DNA of 53,203 nucleotides from Sphingopyxis macrogoltabida. Lineage in GTDB: Bacteria; Pseudomonadota; Alphaproteobacteria; Sphingomonadales; Sphingomonadaceae. The notes below the pieces were generated by a model, which was not told the DNA's origin, made no database searches, and saw only the letters and a list, made by a program, of their open reading frames with translations. The position numbers were made by a program, and so were the translations under genes. Where the stretch lies: contig QFPJ01000018.1 in assembly GCA_003241685.1 (NCBI GenBank), positions 1 through 53,203 of the forward strand, in the 5' to 3' direction. Shown here in pieces: positions 18,668 through 26,635 of this stretch (the stretch's first letter is position 1; every line of letters starts with the position of its first letter).

Positions 18668-19690
18668 TCAGACGCCGCTCTTTCGCTCCGCCGTCGCGAT
18701 GATTTCGGCGGCCGTCGTTGCCGCCACCCCGCGCCGCGCGAGATGCGCCAGCACGACATCCCACCAGCGATAGAAACGGTCGAGGTCATCCTCGCTGCGG
18801 ACATAGGGCGTGTTTCGAGGCTGGAGCGACGGGGAATGAAAGGAGAAATTGAGCACCGGCAGCCGCTGCGCCAGTGCGATGTCGATGGCTTTGCACGCGC
18901 GGTCGGCGGGGATGCCTTCGGGCGTCAGGGCGATCCGTTCGACCAGGCCGAGACGCGCCAGCACGCCCCCCGCATGGCCGCCCTTCTGCGCCGCCCGGTG
19001 GTAGAGCGGGGCGCCGCTCCGGCCCAGCAAGCCGCCGAATATCGTCGTGACCGGCACCTCCAGAACCCGGCCTGCCGCCGTGTCGACCCACCAGGGGAGC
19101 AGCGGCGCCGCGCGATAGTCGGGCCCGTGCCCCGTCCGATAGTCGAACCCCGACCGCACCGACGTATCGCAGCGAAAGCCGAGTTCGGCGAGCATGGCCG
19201 CCGTTTCCCGCCCCAGCCCATAGCGCCCGGCGCGATACACCGCCGGCGCGACGCCGAACCGATCGGCGATCGCGCGCTGCAGCGCCTGCATTTTCGCGCG
19301 CTGCAGCGCGAGCGGCAGATTGCCGGTATAGCTGTTCCGGTCGGTCACATCCTCGTCATGCGGCGGCGTGACCCACGGGTGAAGCTGTGCGCCGACTTCG
19401 CATCGTCCGGCCGACAGCGCGGGCGCCAATATGTCGACCGCGCGGTCGTCCGACACGATCGGCCAGTCGATCAGATAAATCGGCACGACGCCGGCGCGTT
19501 CGAAATAGCCCTGGCATTCGGCCAGCGCGGGAACGGAATCGAGCCGGTAGCCGGTACGCGCGAAGGGCGCGCTCCAGTCGAAATCCTCTTCGGTGTCGAT
19601 CGTGACCCAAAAGCGCGGCTGTTCGCCGGGATCGAGGCCGATCAGATCCGGTCTGGCCGGATATGCAAAGAAACTGCCCGCCGGCTGCAC
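18668..19690 (-). CDS. Polysaccharide deacetylase-like protein (WalW-type)
   Basis: Cytosolic protein of the NodB/carbohydrate esterase 4-like superfamily, 340 residues. Signs are the early acidic metal motif WVTIDTEEDFDW, QLHPWV for a metal-binding His, AVYRAGRYGLG and a late LNFSFHSPSL. There is no signal peptide, so the substrate may be a cytoplasmic lipid-linked or nucleotide sugar. The GTG start at 19690 is supported by AAGGGG six bases upstream. It lies 41 bases downstream of a histidine kinase gene and is probably co-transcribed with it. The substrate is unknown. Confidence 0.8.
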   Translation of the reverse strand: MQPAGSFFAYPARPDLIGLDPGEQPRFWVTIDTEEDFDWSAPFARTGYRLDSVPALAECQGYFERAGVVPIYLIDWPIVSDDRAVDILAPALSAGRCEVGAQLHPWVTPPHDEDVTDRNSYTGNLPLALQRAKMQALQRAIADRFGVAPAVYRAGRYGLGRETAAMLAELGFRCDTSVRSGFDYRTGHGPDYRAAPLLPWWVDTAAGRVLEVPVTTIFGGLLGRSGAPLYHRAAQKGGHAGGVLARLGLVERIALTPEGIPADRACKAIDIALAQRLPVLNFSFHSPSLQPRNTPYVRSEDDLDRFYRWWDVVLAHLARRGVAATTAAEIIATAERKSGV

Positions 19691-19731
19691 CGCATTCCCC
19701 TTATGCCGTCGGCCCCGAAAGCTGTCGCCGG

Positions 19732-21399
19732 TCAGGCCGGCTGTTCGGCGCCATACCGCTCCCGATGGGCGGAGGGCAAGTGCAAGGTCAACGCATTATG
19801 CCCGATGTCGAGCCGCCCGCCCGCCGCGCGCGCCAGGCTGTCGACCAGCCGCAGCGAGAAACCCAGGCTCAGGATCGCGGCGCCGGGCGCCTCGCCTTCG
19901 GGGCTGTAGCCCGGATCGAGCAGGTCCGCCGCGCTGGCAAAGCGAATGGCGGCGGGCCGCACGAGGCGCAGTTGCAGCATGTCGTCGTGATCGGGCTCGG
20001 TAACGATCTGTCCGACCAGGGCCGATCCCGGATCGGACACGTCGACCAGCGCGGTCAACAGGCGGCCGATCATGCGCCGCGTGTCGGCATCGCCCGCACG
20101 CGCCACGAACGGGCCGCCGACGCGCGTGATGCTGAGGTCCACGCGCTGTTCGGCCAGCAAGGCTGCCAGGTCGCCTTCGACCTGTTCCGTGATGACGCCG
20201 ACATCGACGCTTTCCCCGTTCGGCACCGCGACGGGTTGGTCGGCCTTTGCCGCCGTGTCGAGATCGTCGATGATCGCCTGAATCGATGCCGCGTCGGCGA
20301 CGATGGTGTCGGCCATCGCGCGATAGGCATGGCTGACCGGACCGAACATCTGCCCCGAAATAATCTGGGCAAAACCCGAGATCGCGTTGAGCGGGCTGCG
20401 CAGTTCGTGGATCAACTGGCGGATCGAATCGCCGCCACCGTCGTCTGCGACGCGGCCATAAGGCATTTCGTTGCGGTTCGGTCGCCGGGCATGGCCGCGA
20501 TAGCCGCGAAACTGCCCGGTTGCCGCGTCGAACCAGGGCCAGGCCGAAAACCGCCACTCGCCCGCATCGGCCGCGCCGCCTTCCAGCAGCAGACGGGCAT
20601 TGATCATCTCCGCGCGCTGGCGAAAGGCGCCCGCCGCGTGAGCATCGGTGCCCGGCTCGCCGCCGAACGCCGCCTCGGCGATGGACAGGCCGATCACCGC
20701 GCCGCGCGTCACGCCATCGGCCCAGCAGATGACGCCATCGGCGCCCGTTTCGAACCGGAAACCCGTCGCGGCGGCGCGCGCCGACGGCTGCGCCCGCGCC
20801 GACTGGAAACGATCGATGCGGCGCACCAGTTCGCTGATCTGGCTGGGCCCGCCCGCCGCCGGGACCGGCACCGACAGGTCCGGATCGATGGCGGTATCCG
20901 CCGCGACCGCCGCAACCGGCGTCGCGGCCAGCTCCAGCGCGGTTTCGGCCGTCTGTTCGGGCCGCGGCAGCGCGACCGATGCCGCACCCATGCTGGCCAG
21001 CGCGCGTTTCACCGCCGGGGGAAGGTCGGCGCGGCCCGCCAGCACCGACCGGGCGACCGGATTGGTCGCCGGCAGCAGTGCCAGCCAGTCGGCTTCCGGC
21101 AAGCGCACCCGCGTCAGCATCGTCGCCGACACCGCGCTCACATCATTGGCGTAGAAGGCGACGAGCGGCGCGAAGCGGCCGTGGCCGGCGATCGCCAGCG
21201 CGCAATCGCGCCGAATGGCTTCCGGCACCCTGGCCCGCAAAACCGCCAGCGCATGCAGGCCGCGACGAATATCGTCGTCGGGCAGTTGATTACCGCGCTG
21301 TGCCAGAATATCGGAAAGTTGCCGCCACGCGGCGATGCTGCTCCGGCGATCCTGCGGCGTCCGGCTCAAGATGGTCGCAATCATCGAGTCAGCAGTCAC
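19732..21399 (-). CDS. Sensor histidine kinase
   Basis: About 555 residues without clear transmembrane helices. The N-terminal 200 residues form a helical domain I do not recognise (RRSSIAAWRQLSDILAQRG onward). A PAS-like part follows (GFRFETGADGVICWADGVTR). The kinase core has the H-box LIHELRSPLNAISGFAQII and a C-terminal ATPase domain ending in ILSLGFSLRLVDSLARAAGG; its N- and G-boxes are weak (LLTALVDVSDPGSALVG). The cognate regulator is not adjacent. Start choice is uncertain: GTG 21399 is used, with ATG 21384 and GTG 21417 as alternatives. It shares a divergent control region with an Lrp-type gene. Confidence 0.82.
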   Translation of the reverse strand: MTADSMIATILSRTPQDRRSSIAAWRQLSDILAQRGNQLPDDDIRRGLHALAVLRARVPEAIRRDCALAIAGHGRFAPLVAFYANDVSAVSATMLTRVRLPEADWLALLPATNPVARSVLAGRADLPPAVKRALASMGAASVALPRPEQTAETALELAATPVAAVAADTAIDPDLSVPVPAAGGPSQISELVRRIDRFQSARAQPSARAAATGFRFETGADGVICWADGVTRGAVIGLSIAEAAFGGEPGTDAHAAGAFRQRAEMINARLLLEGGAADAGEWRFSAWPWFDAATGQFRGYRGHARRPNRNEMPYGRVADDGGGDSIRQLIHELRSPLNAISGFAQIISGQMFGPVSHAYRAMADTIVADAASIQAIIDDLDTAAKADQPVAVPNGESVDVGVITEQVEGDLAALLAEQRVDLSITRVGGPFVARAGDADTRRMIGRLLTALVDVSDPGSALVGQIVTEPDHDDMLQLRLVRPAAIRFASAADLLDPGYSPEGEAPGAAILSLGFSLRLVDSLARAAGGRLDIGHNALTLHLPSAHRERYGAEQPA

Positions 21400-21492
21400 G
21401 CAGAGCCGGCCCCACACCCTTGTTGGTTAGCATATGTTTACCGGCTAGCGTGAATCCCGCGGTCATAAAAGGGCCTTCGCCCGCCACGTCAC

Positions 21493-21529
21493 ATTGTGGG
21501 ACAATTGCAATCGCCTGAAACAATATTAT
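21493..21529 (+). promoter_or_regulatory. Likely operator/promoter region of the Lrp-type gene
   Basis: An AT-rich island contains the inverted repeat ATTGT-GGG-ACAAT (21493-21505), the palindrome ATTGCAAT (21504-21511) and a good -10 element TATTAT (21524-21529). No good -35 element stands 17 bases upstream. Lrp-type regulators often bind such sites before their own gene. Confidence 0.4.
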
Positions 21530-21561
21530 GATCGTGTCACTTTTGGAAAGCGGATGTTTCA

Positions 21562-22038
21562 ATGATGGCGACTCAGAAATTCGACGAGATCGATCTGCAG
21601 ATATTGCGGGAGCTGCAAAAAAACGGGCGGATGACGAATGTCGAACTGGCGCAGATGGTTGGCCTGACGGCGCCCCCCTGCCTCCGCCGCGTGCGGGCGC
21701 TGGAGGAATCGGGCGTGATCAAAAGCTATCATGCCGATCTCGACGCCGCCAAGCTCGGCTATGGCATCACCGTCTTTGCGATGGTCAGCCTGCGCAGTCA
21801 GGCGGAGGCCGATCTGAAGGCGTTCGAGGATTATGTCGGCGGCCTGCCCGAAGTTCGCGAATGCTATATGCTGAACGGCGAAATCGACTTTCTGCTGAAG
21901 GTCGTGGCGCGCGATCTGCAAAGCTTCCAGTCCTTCCTGACCGCGCATCTGACGTCGGCGCCCAATGTGACCAGCGTCAAGACATCGCTGACGATCCGGA
22001 CAGCCAAGCAGATGGCGGGTATCCCGGTCGAAGGCTGA
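21562..22038 (+). CDS. Lrp/AsnC family transcriptional regulator
   Basis: Leucine-responsive-regulator type protein, 158 residues, the usual size. The N-terminal helix-turn-helix reads EIDLQILRELQKNGRMTNVE followed by VGLTAPPCLRRVRALEESGV. The C-terminal RAM ligand-binding domain includes VRECYMLNGEIDFLLKVVA. It probably senses an amino acid and controls nearby or global metabolism. Two ATGs stand in tandem; the first is used. It converges on the TPR gene with a shared two-way terminator. Confidence 0.94.
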   Translation: MMATQKFDEIDLQILRELQKNGRMTNVELAQMVGLTAPPCLRRVRALEESGVIKSYHADLDAAKLGYGITVFAMVSLRSQAEADLKAFEDYVGGLPEVRECYMLNGEIDFLLKVVARDLQSFQSFLTAHLTSAPNVTSVKTSLTIRTAKQMAGIPVEG

Positions 22039-22066
22039 CAGCCGCGTCGGCGGCGCCCGTTACAGG

Positions 22067-22107
22067 AAAGGGCCCGCGTTCGCCGGATCGGCAAACGCGG
22101 GCCCTTT
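22067..22107. terminator. Bidirectional intrinsic terminator
   Basis: A 14-base-pair stem, AAAGGGCCCGCGTT (22067-22080) with AACGCGGGCCCTTT (22094-22107), and a 13-base loop. It has a T run on both strands and sits between the convergent Lrp and TPR genes. Confidence 0.9.
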
Positions 22108-22119
22108 TCCTGATTCGGC

Positions 22120-23421
22120 TCAGCTGCCGGCAGGTGCCGCGGCGGCGGTCGCCGTTGCCGGCGCGGCCGTGGCCCCGTCGATCTTGACGAGCCACAGGCT
22201 GGCGAGCCGCTTGCGCTTGCCCGTCACCTGCCCAAGGCTGGCCTTGGCACCGGCGGCGTCACCGGCAAGCGCCTGAGCCACGCCCATGCGATAGGTCCAC
22301 AGCTCCTTGTCGCCGCCCGCCGCAACCGCCGCCTTGTACAGCGGCACCGCGTCGGCATAGCGGCCATAGCTGACCATCGCATCGCCCGTGGCGCCCGCGA
22401 CCTTGGGATTCGACAGCGTCGCCGGACGCGCGGCATAGGCGGTCAGCGTCGATTCCTCGTCGCCGATGCGTTCGGTCTGCGCCTTCAGCATCTCGTTCAT
22501 CGCCGCGTCGCCGTCGGGGATCACCTTCTTCGCCTTGCCCGCCTTGATGACGCCGACGGCTTCACCCGGCAGCGCGGCTTCGGTCGCCAGCGAGGCATAT
22601 TCCAGATATTCGGGGCGCTCGGTCATCGAATTGGTCGCGCGCATCAGCCGCAGCGTGTCGAGCGAGATGTCCTTGTCGGACCCGCTTTGCTGAAGCGCGA
22701 TGTAGAGCGTCTGGCGCCATGCCTGCGGCGTACCGTAATCCTTGAGCCGCAGCGCAAGGAAATCGAGCATCTCGTCGGTGCGGTTGGCGGCCTGAAGCGC
22801 GCGGGCCGGGCGCACATATAATTCTTCCGAAGGCCGCTGTCCCGCTGCGCGGCTGGCCTCGATCGCGGCTTTGGCGGTTGCGACGCCCTGATCGATCTGC
22901 CCGGCGCTCAGATAGCTGTCGGCCAGCAGCAGCGGCAGATTGGCTTCGGTCGATCCGGCCGCCTTGGCCGCCTCCAGACGCTGAATCGCCTTGGTGTAAT
23001 TCTTGTCGCCATAGGCGAAATTTCCGGAGAAGAAATTATAGGTCGCCACGCTTTCCGGAGGGGTGATGCCGGAATCGATCATCGCGTCGAGCCCCTGCCC
23101 CTGCAACGCCTTGTCGCTTTTCAACAGGCCGAGCTGAAGCTGGTAGAAAGCGAGCCAGTAGCGATCCTCGTTCGTCGATGCGCTGCCCTGTCCTTCGGTC
23201 AGGGCCGTCTGCAACGCCGCCGCGTCCTTGGCATTGGCGGCGTCCATCATCTTTTTCACGGACGGGCCAAATCCCTTGCTGGCCGCGATCGTCGTCCCCT
23301 TGCGGGCTTCTTCCTTCTTCGGCTTTTCCTTCGCGACGGCCGGAACGGCGACCGTAACCAGCGCGCCGCCCAGCACGGCGGAAAGCGCCATCAGGGGCAT
23401 CGAGCGGAAGCGATTGGACAT
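22120..23421 (-). CDS. Exported TPR-repeat protein
   Basis: 433 residues with a Sec signal peptide (PLMALSAVLGGALVTVAVPAVA), a Lys-rich start of the mature protein (KEKPKKEEARKG), and helical repeats typical of tetratricopeptide folds (ANLPLLLADSYLSAGQIDQG, VSYGRYADAVPLYKAAV). The C-terminus ends in an Ala/Thr-rich tail. It is probably a periplasmic scaffold; the partner is unknown. A good site GAGGAG precedes ATG 23421. The 176-base gap upstream holds a perfect 6-base inverted repeat ACGCGG-CTAA-CCGCGT (23485-23500), possibly operator, and nothing else I recognise. Confidence 0.85.
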   Translation of the reverse strand: MSNRFRSMPLMALSAVLGGALVTVAVPAVAKEKPKKEEARKGTTIAASKGFGPSVKKMMDAANAKDAAALQTALTEGQGSASTNEDRYWLAFYQLQLGLLKSDKALQGQGLDAMIDSGITPPESVATYNFFSGNFAYGDKNYTKAIQRLEAAKAAGSTEANLPLLLADSYLSAGQIDQGVATAKAAIEASRAAGQRPSEELYVRPARALQAANRTDEMLDFLALRLKDYGTPQAWRQTLYIALQQSGSDKDISLDTLRLMRATNSMTERPEYLEYASLATEAALPGEAVGVIKAGKAKKVIPDGDAAMNEMLKAQTERIGDEESTLTAYAARPATLSNPKVAGATGDAMVSYGRYADAVPLYKAAVAAGGDKELWTYRMGVAQALAGDAAGAKASLGQVTGKRKRLASLWLVKIDGATAAPATATAAAAPAGS

Positions 23422-23597
23422 CGAAATCTCTCCTCATGAATCGGGCGCCATGCCCGCAAAACGGGGCACAGCCGCAGTCACGTAACGCGGCTAACCGCGT
23501 CGCGTTGCCAAGGCAAGCGGCGCGGGATCGAATTTACGATGGAGGAAAGCGGCTGAACGGCGGTTTAACCCGTTTCCGGCCCGCCCTGTCGGCGGCG

Positions 23598-23894
23598 TCA
23601 GTCGATGGCGTCGATCGCGTGCAGGATGTCGCGAAGCACCGCCGGATCGCCCGGCGCGCCGGCCATGGCATGTTCGGCAAGCTGGATCAGCGGCACGATG
23701 CCGAAGGTTGCGGCCAGCCCTTTCAGCCGCAGCGCCGCGACATTCCAGTTCGCATCGCAGCGCGCGCGGCGCATCAGGTCGGCCAGGTCGCGGGCGCTGC
23801 CGGTGAAGGCGGCGCGCAAATCCATCGCCATGGCCGCATCGTCGCCGATGGCGGCGCTCAGGTAACGATCGATCGGGCCACTGTCGAAAGACAT
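23598..23894 (-). CDS. Hpt-like protein lacking the phospho-histidine
   Basis: 98 residues with the helical pattern of a histidine phosphotransfer domain: LRAAFTGSARDLADLMRRA, then ALRLKGLAATFGIVPLIQLA. In working Hpt domains the middle helix reads H-x-L-K-G; here the His is replaced by Leu (L55-R-L-K-G, codon CTG). The fold may persist as a docking or inhibitory module without phosphotransfer. It is divergent from the coiled-coil gene with a 68-base gap. Whether it partners with the kinase at 19732-21399 is unknown. Confidence 0.75.
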   Translation of the reverse strand: MSFDSGPIDRYLSAAIGDDAAMAMDLRAAFTGSARDLADLMRRARCDANWNVAALRLKGLAATFGIVPLIQLAEHAMAGAPGDPAVLRDILHAIDAID

Positions 23895-23949
23895 TCCACA
23901 GCCTTGGCAGCTTGTGGTTAAGTTTCCGTTTCATGAACGCCATTTGATG

Positions 23950-23955
23950 CTAAGA
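23950..23955 (+). promoter_or_regulatory. Predicted -10 element of the coiled-coil protein gene
   Basis: CTAAGA, seven bases, then ATG 23963: the same layout as in three other genes of this window. GCAGGG directly abuts the ATG and is too close for a normal ribosome binding site. Confidence 0.3.
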
Positions 23956-23962
23956 TGCAGGG

Positions 23963-26335
23963 ATGACGGGGGAAAAGAAAATCGTCGGATTGTGGCGGAA
24001 CAGCGCGGCAGGCCAGGGTGACGGCGAGCAGGCGCCGGGGGCGGCGTCCGCCCCCGAAACCGTGCCCGCGCCGGAATCCGCGCAAGCCGCCGCTGCGCCC
24101 GCCGAACGGGATTGGCTGGATATGTCGCCGCTCGATCATAGCGAGGAAGAGGACGCCGCCGGCGAACGCCCGGCGCGGGCGTGGGATCGCGCCGCACCGA
24201 TGCTCCTCATCCTGCTGGGGCTGGGCTGGACGCTGTTCGCGCTGTCCGCCGCAACCGCCAATTTTTCGCGCGCCGTGCCGCTGGCCGAATGGCCGATGCT
24301 GCTGGCGACAATCGCGGTGCCGCTGACGCTGCTCACCGTGCTGTGGATGGCGCTGCTGCGGTCGAGCCGGTCGGAACAGGCGCGCTTCGCCGCCGTTGCC
24401 GCGGCGCTGCGGTCCGAAAATCGCGCCCTCGGCGAATCGATGCAGGCGCTCGGCCGGCACCTGTCGGACGCGCAGCGGCAATTGTCCGATCAGGCGAAGC
24501 AGATACAGCAGCTGGGGCTCGATACCGTCGCCCGGCTGACCGAAAGCAGCGACAAGCTGGCCAGCAATGCATCGGTCATCGCCAACGCCCACGACCAGCT
24601 CGCGCGGTCGGGCGACGTCGCGATGCAGCGCATGGACGGGCTGCTCGCGGGCCTGCCGCGTATCGACGATGTCGCGCAGCGGCTGGCCGTGAACTTCCGC
24701 GAGGCGGGGCTTGTCGCGCATCAGCAGGGCGCCAGCCTGGAGGCGACGCTGGCCGCACTGGGCGAGGAAGCGGCCAAGGCGGCGCAGACCGGAGAGGCAT
24801 CGGGCGCCCGGCTGACCGACACCATCGCCGCGCTTCGCGAACAGGCCAGTGAAACAGAGGCGGGTCTGCTCGCCGTATCGGCGCAGGTCACCGGCGCACA
24901 GGGCGCGGCGCTCGCGCAGGTGACGGCAGCGACGGCAAACGCGCGCAACGACATGACCGCCACGGCGGAAGCGCTCAGCGAACGCGTCGACAGCGCCCTC
25001 GCGGCCTTTCGCAGCGGCATCGACGCGGCGGGAAGCCAGCTCGACGACCGCCTCTCCCTCGTGCAAGGCGCCAGCGAAGCCTTTGGCGCGCAGCTTGGCG
25101 AACATGGCGACGCAAGCGAGGCGCTGGCCGCGCGCATGGCCGAGCATGTCGCGCGCGTCGACGAACAGCTTGCCGCGCTCGACGCGCGGATCAGCGACAG
25201 GACCGAAACGATCGGGCGCGCCGTCGCCGATACCAAGGCGCAACTCGCCGCCTTCAACGACAGCATCGCGACCGGCAACGGATCGGCGCAAAAGCTTGTC
25301 GGCCATGCCGAATCGCTTTTGCTCGCCCTCGACGCGGTGACGCGCGAACTCGACGAATCGCTGCCCCACGCGTTCGACCGGATGGCCGCGCACGGCCGCA
25401 CGACGCAGGGCGCGCTGGCCGAGATGCGGCCGATGCTCGACGCGTCGGAAATGGTCGCGCAATCGACGCTGTCGCATGTCCACGCGGTCAAGGACCTGCT
25501 CGGCGGCAACGAGGCACGGATCGGCGAACAGGGTGAACGGCAGGTGGAACTGGCGGCGCGGATCAAGGATGCACTTGCCGAGGCCGACGCCGCATTGGCG
25601 CGGCTGCGCGAGGGAGCCGACGCCTTCGCCGATCAGGGCGGCGCCCGGATGATCGCCACCCTGCACGACGTCCGCAGCACCGCCGAGGCGGCGACCGAAG
25701 ACGCGCGGCAAACACTCGACGCGCTGGTGTCGGGCGCGCGCGAAGCGATGCAGGCAACCGCCGGCGAGGCGATCGATGCGGCCTTCAAGACCGAAATCAT
25801 GACGCAGCTTGCCGCGATCGAGGAAGCGTCCGAACGCGCCGTCGCCGCGGCGAACAGCGCCGCCGACCGGCTGATGCGTCAGCTCATCACGATCATGGAC
25901 ACCAGCGACAGCGTGGAGCAGCGGGTCGCCGATGCCGAACAGGCGATTGCCGCGTCCGAACGCGATTCGCTGGCGAAACAGGTCGGCGTGCTGACAGAGG
26001 CGCTGAAATCGACCGCGATCGACCTGACCAAAATCCTGTCGGTGGAGGTCAGCGACAGCGCGTGGGATGCCTATCTGAAGGGCGATCGCGGCGTTTTCGC
26101 GCGGCGCGCGGTCAGGCTGCTCGATAATGGCGAAGCGAAGGAGCTTCTTCGCGTCTATCAGAACGACGACAATTTCCACGAAACCGTCAATCGGTTCATC
26201 CACGATTTCGAAGCGATGCTGCGCCTGCTCATCGGCGCGCGCGACGGATCGGCGATCAGCGTGACGCTGCTGTCGTCCGATATCGGCAAGCTCTATGTCG
26301 CGCTCGCGCAGGCGATCGACCGCCTGCGGAACTGA
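23963..26335 (+). CDS. Membrane-anchored long coiled-coil protein
   Basis: 790 residues of unknown function. An acidic, proline/alanine-rich cytosolic N-terminus (1-75) leads to two transmembrane helices (about 78-98 and 111-133). Some 550 residues of amphipathic helix follow, rich in Ala, Gln, Glu and Arg, of the kind that scores as apolipoprotein A1/E or methyl-accepting-like coiled coil. The C-terminal 110 residues form a separate helical domain (SDSAWDAYLKGDRGVFARRA, then a run of acidic and hydrophobic residues). With both helices in the inner membrane the rod would lie in the cytoplasm, perhaps an envelope or division scaffold. No enzymatic motif was found. Confidence 0.82.
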   Translation: MTGEKKIVGLWRNSAAGQGDGEQAPGAASAPETVPAPESAQAAAAPAERDWLDMSPLDHSEEEDAAGERPARAWDRAAPMLLILLGLGWTLFALSAATANFSRAVPLAEWPMLLATIAVPLTLLTVLWMALLRSSRSEQARFAAVAAALRSENRALGESMQALGRHLSDAQRQLSDQAKQIQQLGLDTVARLTESSDKLASNASVIANAHDQLARSGDVAMQRMDGLLAGLPRIDDVAQRLAVNFREAGLVAHQQGASLEATLAALGEEAAKAAQTGEASGARLTDTIAALREQASETEAGLLAVSAQVTGAQGAALAQVTAATANARNDMTATAEALSERVDSALAAFRSGIDAAGSQLDDRLSLVQGASEAFGAQLGEHGDASEALAARMAEHVARVDEQLAALDARISDRTETIGRAVADTKAQLAAFNDSIATGNGSAQKLVGHAESLLLALDAVTRELDESLPHAFDRMAAHGRTTQGALAEMRPMLDASEMVAQSTLSHVHAVKDLLGGNEARIGEQGERQVELAARIKDALAEADAALARLREGADAFADQGGARMIATLHDVRSTAEAATEDARQTLDALVSGAREAMQATAGEAIDAAFKTEIMTQLAAIEEASERAVAAANSAADRLMRQLITIMDTSDSVEQRVADAEQAIAASERDSLAKQVGVLTEALKSTAIDLTKILSVEVSDSAWDAYLKGDRGVFARRAVRLLDNGEAKELLRVYQNDDNFHETVNRFIHDFEAMLRLLIGARDGSAISVTLLSSDIGKLYVALAQAIDRLRN

Positions 26336-26340
26336 AGCCC

Positions 26341-26363
26341 GGCCTGGGGTCAGGCCCCTTTTT
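26341..26363 (+). terminator. Intrinsic terminator of the coiled-coil gene
   Basis: GGCCTG-GGGT-CAGGCC stem-loop followed by CCTTTTT. It overlaps the last codons of the opposite-strand DUF1467 gene. In the other direction there is no T run, so the long minus-strand operon is not clearly terminated here. Confidence 0.75.
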
Positions 26364-26619
26364 CGCGAGCGGCGAAGGTGTAGGGATCGGCCCAGCCGTA
26401 GATATAGGCGACATAATAAAGGCCGAACAGCACGGTCGCGACCGCCAGCGTTTGCAGGATCACGCGTCCGGGCCGGAACGTCGGCGGCGCGCCGGGGTCT
26501 TGCCCGCTGACCAGCGGCACCCGATCATCCGATTGCCGCCGACCGTGAAACGGCAGGACGAAAAAGGTGCTGAGCGCCACGAACAGCAGATAGATCGCCA
26601 AGGCGGATGTCCATTTCAT
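26350..26619 (-). CDS. DUF1467 family small membrane protein
   Basis: 89 residues with two transmembrane helices (LAIYLLFVALSTFFVLPFHG and LQTLAVATVLFGLYYVAYIY) and a polar loop between them. The pattern matches DUF1467, an alphaproteobacterial family of unknown function usually found next to RNase J. It is the last gene of the long nuo operon, 16 bases after the RNase J stop. Confidence 0.88.
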   Translation of the reverse strand: MKWTSALAIYLLFVALSTFFVLPFHGRRQSDDRVPLVSGQDPGAPPTFRPGRVILQTLAVATVLFGLYYVAYIYGWADPYTFAAREKGA

Positions 26620-26635
26620 CGGTGCGCGCCCTTCG

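Noticed and set aside
23918..26203. 761-codon minus-strand frame opposite the coiled-coil gene
   Set aside because: It is Arg/Gly-rich with no domain pattern; the plus-strand protein has membrane helices and heptad-like repeats.
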